Of a DNA stretch of 15,612 bases, positions 6,825 through 13,302 are shown in pieces. This DNA is from JBHIBC01 sp046758905 (GTDB lineage: Bacteria > Acidobacteriota > Polarisedimenticolia > Gp22-AA2): positions 1 to 15,612 of the forward strand of contig JBHIBC010000065.1 of the NCBI GenBank assembly GCA_046758905.1, in the 5' to 3' direction. Below the pieces are notes generated by a model. That model searched no databases. It was given only the letters and a program-made list of their open reading frames with translations, and was not told the origin of the DNA. The first letter of the stretch is position 1. The number at the start of each line of letters is the position of its first letter. Both the position numbers and the translations under genes were made by a program.

Positions 6825-6855
6825 ATTATAGCCCACGGGTCGCCGCGGGTGTCAA
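6825..6855 (-). promoter_or_regulatory. Consensus sigma70 promoter of the initiator tRNA gene
   Basis: Minus strand: TTGACA (6855-6850), 19-nt spacer, TATAAT (6830-6825). Both hexamers match consensus exactly. The tRNA 5' end (6814) is 11 nt past the -10. The -35 contains the stop codon of ftsB (TGA at 6854-6852). Confidence 0.8.
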
Positions 6856-7208
6856 GGCGGGCCGTTGCCGGCACCGCGCCCGACGCCGCGTGATTCGTCC
6901 TGGAACAGGAACACGATCTCTCCCGGGCGGCTCAGTCCGAGATCCTCGCGGGCGATCGCCTCGATCCGGTAGGAGGATTCCCGGCCCAGCGCCTCGATCT
7001 CGGCCCTGAGCTCGGCGTTCTCGGCCCGCAGCGCCTCCACCTGCGCCCGGAGCCGCGCCGCCGTGCGCCTCTGGCGCAGCCCCTGGATCAGCCCCATGTC
7101 CCCGAACAGCGCGTTGAACAGGAGGACCGAGGCCAGGAACCAGAACGCCGTGCGCAGCGCCTTCCGCCGCAGGGCGGCGCGGTCCGGCCGAGCGCGGGCG
7201 GCGGTCAT
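6852..7208 (-). CDS. ftsB: Septum formation initiator family protein, FtsB/DivIC type
   Basis: 118 aa bitopic cell-division protein. A short basic cytoplasmic N-terminus precedes one membrane helix (about 21-36, AFWFLASVLLFNALFG), a heptad-rich coiled coil (about 45-76, RLRAQVEALRAENAELRAEI), and the conserved FtsB tail YRIEAIAREDLGLSRPGEIVF (80-100). FtsB pairs with FtsL and bridges to FtsQ in the divisome, acting on the outer face of the inner membrane. It lies 14 nt downstream of enolase on the same strand; the eno-ftsB order is widespread in bacteria and supports the call. The ATG start is preceded by a GGGG-rich stretch. Its stop codon is shared with the -35 box of the tRNA promoter. Confidence 0.9.
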   Translation of the reverse strand: MTAARARPDRAALRRKALRTAFWFLASVLLFNALFGDMGLIQGLRQRRTAARLRAQVEALRAENAELRAEIEALGRESSYRIEAIAREDLGLSRPGEIVFLFQDESRGVGRGAGNGPP

Positions 7209-7222
7209 CCCGGAGATCCCCC

Positions 7223-8512
7223 TCAGCCCGCGCGGGGCGCGAGGGCGGACCGTCCCGGAAAGCGGGCCAGCTCCCCCAGCTCCTCCTCGATCCGCAAGAG
7301 CCGGTTGTACTTGGCCACCCGCTCGCCGCGGGCCGGCGCGCCGGCCTTGATCTGGCCCAGCCCGAGCCCCACGGCCAGGTCGGCGATAAAGGTGTCCACC
7401 GTCTCGCCCGACCGGTGGGACAGCACGGTGGCGTACCCCGCTCTACGCGCCGCCTCGACCGCGCGCACTGTGTCGGTCAGGGTCCCGATCTGGTTCGGCT
7501 TGATCAGGATGGCGTTGGCGACGCGGCTTCGGATCCCCTCCTCCAGAATGGCCACGTTGGTGACGAACAGGTCGTCCCCGACGAGCTGCACGGCCGTGCC
7601 GAGGGAGCGCGTCAGCAGCTCCCACCCCTGCCAGTCGTCCTCGGACATGCCGTCCTCGATCGATAGGATCGGGTAACGGCGGACCAGATCGGCATACAGG
7701 GCGACCAGCTGCTCGGCCGAGCGGCGGGGAGGGTCCTCCGCCTGAAGCCGGTAGGTCCCCTCGTGCCGCAGCTCGCTTGCGGCCACGTCGAGCGCGATGC
7801 CGACCTGCTCGCCCGGCCGGTATCCGGCGGCCTCGATCGCCGCGATGACCGCCTCCACCGCCTCGCCGTTCGAGCCGAGATCGGGGGCCCAGCCTCCCTC
7901 GTCGCCCTGTCCGGAGCGCAGGCCGCGTTTCTTGAGGACGTCCCGCAGCGAGTGGAACACCTCCGCCCCCATGCGCACCGCCTCGCGGAAGCACGGGGCA
8001 CCGACGGGGACCACCATGAACTCCTGGATGTCGACGTTGTTGTCCGCGTGGACTCCGCCGTTGAGGATGTTGAACAGCGGCACCGGCAGCTCGCGGGCCG
8101 CCTCGCCTCCGAGGTGGCGGTAGAGGGGGAGGGAGCGACTTCGGGCGGCGGCGCGGGCGGCGGCGAGCGACACCCCCAGGAGGGCGTTGGCGCCGAGCCG
8201 AGAGGCGTCCCGCGTCCCGTCCGCCTCCCGCAGGCGGGCGTCGAGGGCCTCCTGGTCGGCGGGGTCGGCGCCGCGAACCGCCGGCCCCAGGACGTCGATC
8301 ACGTTCGCGATCGCCTTCCGTACGCCCCTGCCGCGGTACCTCCCGGCCTCGCCGTCGCGCAGCTCCAGCGCCTCGCGCGCGCCGGTGGAGGCGCCCGAGG
8401 GGACGGCGGCGCGACCGAGGCTCCCGTCGTCCAGGCGCACGTCGGCCTCGATCGTGGGGTTACCGCGCGAGTCCAGGATCTCGCGCGCCTTCACATCGAC
8501 GATCCTGGCCAT
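7223..8512 (-). CDS. eno: Enolase (2-phosphoglycerate dehydratase)
   Basis: 429 aa, full length. It converts 2-phosphoglycerate to phosphoenolpyruvate in glycolysis and the reverse in gluconeogenesis, as a cytoplasmic enzyme. All expected residues are present: the mobile loop PSGASTGAREALELRDG (38-54), H155 in GGVHADN, E164, the acid E205 in GQGDEGGWAP, Mg ligands D242, E286 (SIEDGM) and D313 (GDDLFVTN), the base K338 (LIKPNQIGT), SHRSGET (365-371), and K389. The segment after K389 reads AGAPARGER, a mild variant of the common TGAP/TGSLSRSER. The gene starts 6 nt after the phosphohexomutase stop and is followed 14 nt later by ftsB, so the three appear to form one operon. Confidence 0.97.
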   Translation of the reverse strand: MARIVDVKAREILDSRGNPTIEADVRLDDGSLGRAAVPSGASTGAREALELRDGEAGRYRGRGVRKAIANVIDVLGPAVRGADPADQEALDARLREADGTRDASRLGANALLGVSLAAARAAARSRSLPLYRHLGGEAARELPVPLFNILNGGVHADNNVDIQEFMVVPVGAPCFREAVRMGAEVFHSLRDVLKKRGLRSGQGDEGGWAPDLGSNGEAVEAVIAAIEAAGYRPGEQVGIALDVAASELRHEGTYRLQAEDPPRRSAEQLVALYADLVRRYPILSIEDGMSEDDWQGWELLTRSLGTAVQLVGDDLFVTNVAILEEGIRSRVANAILIKPNQIGTLTDTVRAVEAARRAGYATVLSHRSGETVDTFIADLAVGLGLGQIKAGAPARGERVAKYNRLLRIEEELGELARFPGRSALAPRAG

Positions 8513-8518
8513 CGGCCC

Positions 8519-9940
8519 TCACGGGCGCGCGATGAGGTCGCGCGCCGCGGTCATCAGCGCCTCGAGGTCCCGGGGCGAGCGCGCTTCGACGTAACAGCGG
8601 ATCAGCGGCTCGGTTCCGGAAGGGCGGAACAGGACCCAGGATCCGTCTCGAAAGATCAGCTTGCGGCCGTCGGTGGTGTCGCAGCGGACGATCGGCCGGC
8701 CCGCGAACGCCGAGGGGATCTCCTCGAGCCTCTGGACCAGTCGCTGCCGCGCCGCGGCCCCCGTATGATAGTCGATCCTCCGGTTGTAGAGGGGTCCGAC
8801 CTTGCGGAACAGATCGCGGATCTGCTGGCGGATCGGGCGCCGCCTCACGGCCACCATCTCGACCGCCAGCAGCCCCGCCAGGATGCCGTCCTTCTCGGGC
8901 ACGTGGCCCCGCAGGCTCAGGCCGGCGCTCTCCTCGCAGATCAGGAACGCTCTGCCCGTGAGCAGGAGCCCTCCGAGGTGCTTGAAGCCGACGGGCCTCT
9001 CGTAGAGCGGGCGCCCGTGGTAGGCGCAGACGGCATCGAGGAGGTGGGTGGTGGCGACCGACCGGCCCACGCCTCCGGGCATCCGCCTCTCCTCGAGAAG
9101 GTAGTCGGCCAGCACGGCCAGGAAGAGGTTTGGCGGAACGAAGGTCCCTCCGGCGTCGACGATCCCGAACCGGTCCCCGTCGCCGTCGGTCGCCACGCCG
9201 AGGTGGTAGCGCTGCCTCCGGACGAGCCGGGCCAGCGGCCGCAGCTGCGTCTCGCCGCAGTCGGGCCCGCTTCCCCCGAACTCGGGATGGGGCCGATCGT
9301 GAATCGCCTCCACGATGCGTACGATCCTGCGGAGGGAGGCGTCGAGGAAGCCGATCGACGCTCCGTGGCGCGGGTCGCACGCGACGCGCAGCCGTCGCCG
9401 GCGGATCGCGTCGGCGCGCACCAGGCGGAACAGGCGCCGGAAGTAGGCCGCCCGGATGTCCCGCAGCGCGATCGGCGCCTCCCGGCGCCGGGAGCGGGGC
9501 CGCGCCGACGGGGGGGCGGGGGGCGCAGGACGCGGGGCTTCCGCCAGCAGGCGCTCGATCTCCAGGGTCACGCCCGGAACCGCGGGGGCGCCGTCGGAGG
9601 TCGAGAACTTCAGCCCGCTGTACTCCGGCGGATTGTGACTCGCGGTGATGTTGATCCCCCCGGCCCGCCGGCCGCTGACGATCGCGAACGCCACCGCCGG
9701 GGTCGGCACCGGGGTGGGGGAGAGGAAGGCCGGGATCCCCCGCGAGGCGAGCTCGACCGCCGCCGCGCGCGCGAACCGGTCGGAGAGGAACCGCGTGTCG
9801 TAGCCCACGTAGACGCCCCGCCGGGACGAGCCGGCCGCGATGAGGTAGCGCGCGATGGCGCCCGCGACGCGGCGCACGTTGGCGACCGTGAACTCCTCCG
9901 CGATGACCGCGCGCCAGCCCGAGGTGCCGAAACGGATCAA
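8519..9940 (-). CDS. Phosphohexomutase (phosphoglucomutase/phosphomannomutase family)
   Basis: 473 aa alpha-D-phosphohexomutase that interconverts hexose 1- and 6-phosphates in the cytoplasm. Motifs in order: N-terminal FGTSGWRAVIAEEFT, phosphoserine loop TASHNPPEYSG with catalytic S101, metal loop TDGDGDRFGI (D252, D254, D256), VGFKHLGG (317-324), sugar-specificity loop CEESAGLS (335-342), and phosphate-binding RPSGTEPLIRCYVE (439-452). The order and spacing fit phosphoglucomutase/phosphomannomutase proteins better than phosphoglucosamine mutase (GlmM), but the exact sugar is not decided by sequence. A low-complexity Pro/Arg-rich insertion (about 135-155) separates domains 1 and 2. The TTG start at 9940 has GGGAGGA just upstream (about 5 nt spacing). 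It heads the eno-ftsB operon and is divergent from cutA across 77 bp. Confidence 0.9.
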   Translation of the reverse strand: MIRFGTSGWRAVIAEEFTVANVRRVAGAIARYLIAAGSSRRGVYVGYDTRFLSDRFARAAAVELASRGIPAFLSPTPVPTPAVAFAIVSGRRAGGINITASHNPPEYSGLKFSTSDGAPAVPGVTLEIERLLAEAPRPAPPAPPSARPRSRRREAPIALRDIRAAYFRRLFRLVRADAIRRRRLRVACDPRHGASIGFLDASLRRIVRIVEAIHDRPHPEFGGSGPDCGETQLRPLARLVRRQRYHLGVATDGDGDRFGIVDAGGTFVPPNLFLAVLADYLLEERRMPGGVGRSVATTHLLDAVCAYHGRPLYERPVGFKHLGGLLLTGRAFLICEESAGLSLRGHVPEKDGILAGLLAVEMVAVRRRPIRQQIRDLFRKVGPLYNRRIDYHTGAAARQRLVQRLEEIPSAFAGRPIVRCDTTDGRKLIFRDGSWVLFRPSGTEPLIRCYVEARSPRDLEALMTAARDLIARP

Positions 9941-9977
9941 GCCGTCCTCCCGGCGCCGCGCCCCGGGACCGTCATCC

Positions 9978-10007
9978 TTGACACGCCCCGACGGCGGCCC
10001 CTATAAT
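9978..10007 (+). promoter_or_regulatory. Perfect-consensus promoter of cutA within an inverted repeat
   Basis: TTGACA (9978-9983), 18-nt spacer, TATAAT (10002-10007): both hexamers are exact. Predicted start near 10014 leaves about 4 nt before the GTG at 10018. A 7-bp inverted repeat ACGGCGG (9991-9997) / CCGCCGT (10013-10019) brackets the -10 and reaches into the start codon. Confidence 0.8.
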
Positions 10008-10017
10008 CGGCGCCGCC

Positions 10018-10359
10018 GTGACCGATAGAACCGTCCTCGTCGTCCTCTGTACGGTCGCCTCCGAGAAAGAAGGGCTGGGCATCGCGCAGGCGCTCGTGTC
10101 GCGGGAGGAGGCGGCCTGCGTCAATCTGGTTCCGACGATCCGCTCCGTGTACCGCTGGAAGGGGAAGGTGTGGAAGGAGACGGAGCAGATGATGCTGATC
10201 AAGACGACCCGGCCGATGCTCGAGGACGTGAGACGGACCATCAAGGAGCTGCACTCCTACGAGCTGCCCGAGATCCTTGCCCTGCAGGTGAGCGAAGGGG
10301 ACGAGACGGCCCTCAGCTGGATCGCCTCGTCCGTCAAGGCGGGACGCGAGGACCGCTGA
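10018..10359 (+). CDS. cutA: CutA-like divalent-cation tolerance protein
   Basis: 113 aa, the normal size for CutA1. The sequence has the N-terminal strand VLVVLCTVASEKEG, the conserved core EEAACVNLVPTIRSVYRWKGKV (31-52) followed by LIKT (60-63), then HSYELPEILAL (79-89) and a C-terminal SWIAS helix. CutA proteins are very stable PII-like trimers linked historically to copper/divalent metal tolerance; the molecular role is still unclear. The GTG start has no Shine-Dalgarno sequence and is only about 10 nt past a perfect -10, so translation is probably leaderless or nearly so. It is divergent from the phosphohexomutase and convergent, 17 bp away, with a secreted protein gene. Confidence 0.94.
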   Translation: MTDRTVLVVLCTVASEKEGLGIAQALVSREEAACVNLVPTIRSVYRWKGKVWKETEQMMLIKTTRPMLEDVRRTIKELHSYELPEILALQVSEGDETALSWIASSVKAGREDR

Positions 10360-10383
10360 CCCCGGAAAGAGGGCCCTCAGCGG
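10353..10383. terminator. Symmetric hairpin joining two convergent stop codons
   Basis: CCGCTGA (10353-10359) and TCAGCGG (10377-10383) form a perfect 7-bp stem. The left arm ends in the cutA stop; the right arm holds the stop of the convergent gene. A CCC/GGG pair may extend pairing into the 17-nt interior. No T-tract is seen. Confidence 0.4.
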
Positions 10384-10898
10384 AGGTTCAGCCGCCGGTA
10401 GGCCTGCAGGAAGCACTCCAGCATCGACAGCCTCTGGCCCCGCGCGGTCCGGTAGATGCTGTCCATCTCCCTGAGGAACGCCACCGGCGGGTGCTTCGGA
10501 TAGCTGTCGGTGACGAACTGCACCAGGGCGGCCATGCGCTCGGGGGGCGTCCTGCCATCCTCCGGCAGCTTCCGCCTGAGGTCCATCGAGAACGACTCGA
10601 GGGCCAGGACCGCACCCTCCACGAAGGCCTGTCGCTCCCGGCCGCTCATCTCCACCCAGCGGGCGAAGTCGAGCTCCTTCCGCAGGGGAGGATCGGCGAT
10701 CGAGGGGCCCGGATTGATGGCGGGGATGACCTCCTCCGGGGGAGTCTCCTCCTCGTCCTGCTCCTCGTCCGGGAACAGCGAGGGCTCGTCCTCGGTCTCG
10801 GGGAAGAGTGACGGCTCGTCCTGAGCCCGGCCCGCGGGCGCGAGCACGAGGAAAGCCAGGAGCGCCGCCGCGACCGTGCAATAGCCGAACCCTCTCAT
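10377..10898 (-). CDS. Secreted hypothetical protein with acidic repeats
   Basis: 173 aa; I do not recognise the family. Residues 1-25 are a Sec signal peptide (hydrophobic core VAAALLAFLVLAP, probable cleavage after AGRA). The mature N-terminus is highly acidic and contains a 10-residue near-repeat: DEPSLFP at 27-33 and again at 37-43, followed by a Glu/Asp/Pro-rich linker to about residue 60. The remaining C-terminal part (about 70-173) is predicted helical and charged (ELDFARWVEMSGRERQAFVEGA..., ending in AYRRLNL), without recognisable catalytic residues. ATG 10898 has a strong GGAGGTG (10905-10911) 6 nt upstream and a good promoter. It is its own transcription unit, with 108 bp to the PLP enzyme upstream and a convergent cutA downstream. 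Probably periplasmic; function unknown. Confidence 0.82.
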   Translation of the reverse strand: MRGFGYCTVAAALLAFLVLAPAGRAQDEPSLFPETEDEPSLFPDEEQDEEETPPEEVIPAINPGPSIADPPLRKELDFARWVEMSGRERQAFVEGAVLALESFSMDLRRKLPEDGRTPPERMAALVQFVTDSYPKHPPVAFLREMDSIYRTARGQRLSMLECFLQAYRRLNLR

Positions 10899-10942
10899 CT
10901 GCGAACACCTCCGTATCGATCGTTGCGTCCCGCCGGGCGGCC

Positions 10943-10971
10943 ATTCTAGCCGCCCCGGGGGCGCGCTTCAA
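10943..10971 (-). promoter_or_regulatory. Promoter of the acidic secreted protein gene
   Basis: Minus strand: TTGAAG (10971-10966), 17-nt spacer, TAGAAT (10948-10943). A 7-bp inverted repeat GGGCGGC (10935-10941) / GCCGCCC (10949-10955) flanks the -10 exactly, leaving only the hexamer and one base in the centre: an operator-like arrangement. The leader is about 37 nt. Confidence 0.68.
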
Positions 10972-11006
10972 GACCGTTCCCGCGGGCCTGCGCGGGCCCT
11001 TGCGGC

Positions 11007-12146
11007 TCAGGCCCCGCGTAGCGCCCGGTCCAGGTCGGCGACGATATCCTCCACATCCTCGCACCCGACCGAGATCCTGACCAGGGAGTCCGACAGTCCG
11101 AGGCGCTCCCGCTCCTCGCGCGGCACCGAGGCGTGAGTCATGGTCGACGGCTGGCAGACGAGCGTCTCGATCCCTCCGAGGCTCTCCGCCAGGGCGCACA
11201 GCTGCAGCCCGTTGAAGAACCTCTCCACGTCGACGTCGGGCTTGAGGACGAACGAGACCATGCCGCCGAAGCCGCTGGCCTGCCGGAGGGCCAGGGCGTG
11301 CTGCGGGTGGGAGCGCAGGCCGGGGTAGAGCACCCGCTCGACCCTGGGGTGGTCCGAGAGGAAGCGCGCCACCTGCCGCCCGTTGGCGTCGTGGGCCCGC
11401 ATGCGGAGCGGCAGGGTCTTGATGCCCCGGAGCACCAGCCATGAATCGAAGGGCCCGAGAATGGCGCCGGCGGAGTTCTGCACGAACCGGATCCGCTCGG
11501 CGTGCTCTCTCCTGGCCAGCACGGCGGCCCCGCCCACGCTGTCGGAGTGCCCGTTCAGGTATTTCGTGGTGCTGTGCACCACGATGTCCGTCCCCAGGCG
11601 CAGCGGCTTCTGCAGGCAGGGGGTCAGGAAGGTGTTGTCGACCACCGAGATCAGGCCCCGGTCCCGGCACAGCCGCGCCACCGACGCGATGTCGGTGAGG
11701 ATCATGATCGGGTTCGTGGGGGTCTCGACGTAGACCATCCGGGTGTTGGGGCGGATCGCGGCATCAACGCGATCGAGGCGCGAGGTGTCGACGTAGGTGA
11801 ACGACAGGCCGAATCCCTGCAGCACTTGGGCGAACAGGCGGTAGGTCCCGCCGTACACGTTGTCGCTGACCACGACGTGGTCGCCGCTCCCGATCAGGGA
11901 CATCACCGCCGTGATCGCCGCCATGCCCGAGGCGAAGGCGTAGGCGGCGCAGCCGCCCTCCAGGACGCGCAGGTTCTCCTCCAGAGCGGAGCGGGTCGGA
12001 TTGATCGACCGGGCGTAGTCGTATCCCTTGTTGCGGCCCAGGCCCTCGTAGGCGTAGGTCGAGGTCTGATAGATGGGGGTCATGATCGCCCCGGTCGTCG
12101 GATCGGGCCGGACCCCCGCGTGGATGGCGTCGGTGGCGATGCCCAT
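11007..12146 (-). CDS. Trans-sulfuration PLP enzyme (cystathionine gamma-synthase / gamma-lyase family)
   Basis: 379 aa, usual size for the Cys/Met metabolism PLP family. Landmarks: GVRPDPTTGAIMTPIYQTST near the N-terminus, Y98 in NVYGG (cofactor stacking), VVDNTFLTPCLQKPLRLG (168-185), catalytic Schiff-base lysine K195 in HSTTKYLNGHSD, AESLGGIETLV (320-330), STMTHASV (334-341), and the carboxylate-binding Arg in LVRISVG (355-361). Members either join O-acyl-homoserine and cysteine into cystathionine or split cystathionine to cysteine; the ESLGGIE motif fits gamma-type enzymes, but synthase versus lyase is not decidable here. The open frame extends 34 codons upstream across the FxLYD stop; ATG 12146 is preferred because GGGAG (12154-12158) lies 7 nt upstream and the conserved start GIATDAIHAG follows. 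It is downstream of the FxLYD and FKDG genes (44 bp gap). Confidence 0.9.
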   Translation of the reverse strand: MGIATDAIHAGVRPDPTTGAIMTPIYQTSTYAYEGLGRNKGYDYARSINPTRSALEENLRVLEGGCAAYAFASGMAAITAVMSLIGSGDHVVVSDNVYGGTYRLFAQVLQGFGLSFTYVDTSRLDRVDAAIRPNTRMVYVETPTNPIMILTDIASVARLCRDRGLISVVDNTFLTPCLQKPLRLGTDIVVHSTTKYLNGHSDSVGGAAVLARREHAERIRFVQNSAGAILGPFDSWLVLRGIKTLPLRMRAHDANGRQVARFLSDHPRVERVLYPGLRSHPQHALALRQASGFGGMVSFVLKPDVDVERFFNGLQLCALAESLGGIETLVCQPSTMTHASVPREERERLGLSDSLVRISVGCEDVEDIVADLDRALRGA

Positions 12147-12151
12147 GACGG

Positions 12152-12186
12152 GTCTCCCAAGAGACGGCGGCCGCCGGGCGCCGCCG
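12152..12186 (-). promoter_or_regulatory. Tandem hairpins ahead of the PLP gene, one including its ribosome binding site
   Basis: On the minus strand a 7-bp stem (12186-12180 with 12171-12165, 8-nt loop) is followed by GTCTC (12165-12161) - TTGG - GAGAC (12156-12152). The second stem and loop contain the GGGAG Shine-Dalgarno (12158-12154). Pairing is read directly; a regulatory role is inferred. Confidence 0.3.
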
Positions 12187-12189
12187 CGA

Positions 12190-12651
12190 TCAGCGCGTCT
12201 CGAGAAGGATGTGGAACTGGGCGGCCTGCTCCAGCCGCTGGGTCGCATGGCTGAAGTTGATCGTGAACTGGGCCTGGTCGCCCGGGTCGATCGTCCCGAT
12301 GGTCGTCCCCGCCGTGCCGGCGCCGACCAGGCGGGAGTCCTCGTCGTAGAGCACCAGGGCGAGGCCGATGCCCACCTGGCGGGCCGACCCGTTGGTGATC
12401 TTGACGCTCGCCTTGTAGCTGGTCTTGATCCCCATCACCGTGGCCGGCCACTCGAACCGGATCATGTCGGCGCGCACGTCCCCGACCGAGAGATCCAGCG
12501 CCAGCCACTTGTTCCCCTCCCAGCGGTAGCGGGCCGAGTTGCTCGCCGCGCCCGCGGGGCCGACGGCGGCGAGCAGCAGGACCAGGACGGCCCACGCCGC
12601 CTTCGGGACGGGCGTGCGGACGTGGGGTCGGGGTGAGGGCCCGGCGATCAT
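12190..12651 (-). CDS. Secreted FxLYD-domain protein
   Basis: 153 aa. A basic N-region and hydrophobic core (AAWAVLVLLLAAVGPAGA, 18-35) form a signal peptide with likely cleavage after AGA. The mature part is a beta-rich FxLYD-type domain: SVKITNGSARQVGIGLALVL (82-101), then YDEDSRLVGAGTAG and IDPGDQAQFTINF, matching the family pattern of a hydrophobic strand, LYD, a Gly turn and PG-x-F. FxLYD domains are found in exported bacterial proteins and are of unknown function, probably protein interaction. ATG 12651 is fixed by a near-perfect GGAGGTGA (12658-12665). The longer open frame upstream overlaps the FKDG gene and is a shadow. It follows the FKDG gene by 55 bp and precedes the PLP gene by 43 bp on the same strand, suggesting one transcript. 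Confidence 0.82.
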   Translation of the reverse strand: MIAGPSPRPHVRTPVPKAAWAVLVLLLAAVGPAGAASNSARYRWEGNKWLALDLSVGDVRADMIRFEWPATVMGIKTSYKASVKITNGSARQVGIGLALVLYDEDSRLVGAGTAGTTIGTIDPGDQAQFTINFSHATQRLEQAAQFHILLETR

Positions 12652-12706
12652 TTCGTCACCTCCGGCGGCGGATGAGAGGCGCCGGCGCCGTGGACGGCCG
12701 CGGCGC

Positions 12707-13105
12707 TCACTCATCGAACTTGATCTGCTTGACCGATGAATTGACGATGAAGATCCGGACGTTGTTCTCCTGAGGGTCCGCGGGAATGAAGAAGAAGCCG
12801 CGGCTGTTGGCCGAGTACTCCTCGGTGAATCCCCAGATCTGCTCTCCATCCTTGAACTCCACGACGGTCCGCTGTCCCCGCGGCTCGGTGCCGCCGAACC
12901 GCCTGGCCCGCTCCACCTGCCGGCGCATGGCGCCGTAGTCCTTGACGTAGAACAGGGCCTTGAGGTCGTCGACCCGGATGGTGGTCGGGATGCCGCCTCC
13001 TTCGCTCGGCAGCAGGTGGAACGAGTCGGCGTCCGGCTGGAAATCGTGGGTGTAGCCGCGCTGCGTCTTGCCGTCCTTGAAATGGGCAACGACCTTCTCT
13101 TCCAT
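12707..13105 (-). CDS. Small hypothetical protein with two tandem FKDG repeats
   Basis: 132 aa, apparently cytoplasmic (no signal peptide). It consists of two diverged copies of the same roughly 50-residue unit: VVAHFKDGKTQRGYTHDF (5-22) to DDLKALFYV (46-54), and VVEFKDGEQIWGFTEEY (81-97) to SSVKQIKF (123-130). Each copy has an FKDG turn, a GYT/GFT strand, an aromatic-rich strand ending in a Pro (HLLP / FFIP) and a closing hydrophobic strand. I recall similar FKDG...GYT proteins as DUF-type domains in Acidobacteriota and deltaproteobacteria, sometimes beside PilZ domains, but I cannot confirm a family. The linker (55-80) is basic and helical. Start ATG 13105 has GAGGAGG upstream with normal spacing. 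It heads a likely operon with the FxLYD and PLP genes. Confidence 0.8.
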   Translation of the reverse strand: MEEKVVAHFKDGKTQRGYTHDFQPDADSFHLLPSEGGGIPTTIRVDDLKALFYVKDYGAMRRQVERARRFGGTEPRGQRTVVEFKDGEQIWGFTEEYSANSRGFFFIPADPQENNVRIFIVNSSVKQIKFDE

Positions 13106-13302
13106 CCGCTCCTCCTCGGTGCGCGGGGTCGATGCCCTGCAGTCCCCTCGATCGCCATCGGGAGCGGCTCGCGGCCCCTCCCGGGCGGCCGCCGGGTGCC
13201 CGCTTCGGGGCGCGATCCGGGGCCGTCGTCCCCGCGGGGCTCAGAGTATCTCACATCCCGGGGCCGGTGTGGCTTGTCCGGGGGCGTGGTCCGCGGTCCC
13301 GA

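Noticed and set aside
7763..10006. 747-codon plus-strand frame opposite enolase and phosphohexomutase
   Set aside because: The minus-strand genes have full-length, motif-complete products; this frame is an Arg/Gly/Pro-rich antisense shadow.
9937..11670. 577-codon minus-strand frame spanning phosphohexomutase start to PLP gene
   Set aside because: It crosses cutA antisense, two promoters and out-of-frame parts of real minus-strand genes.
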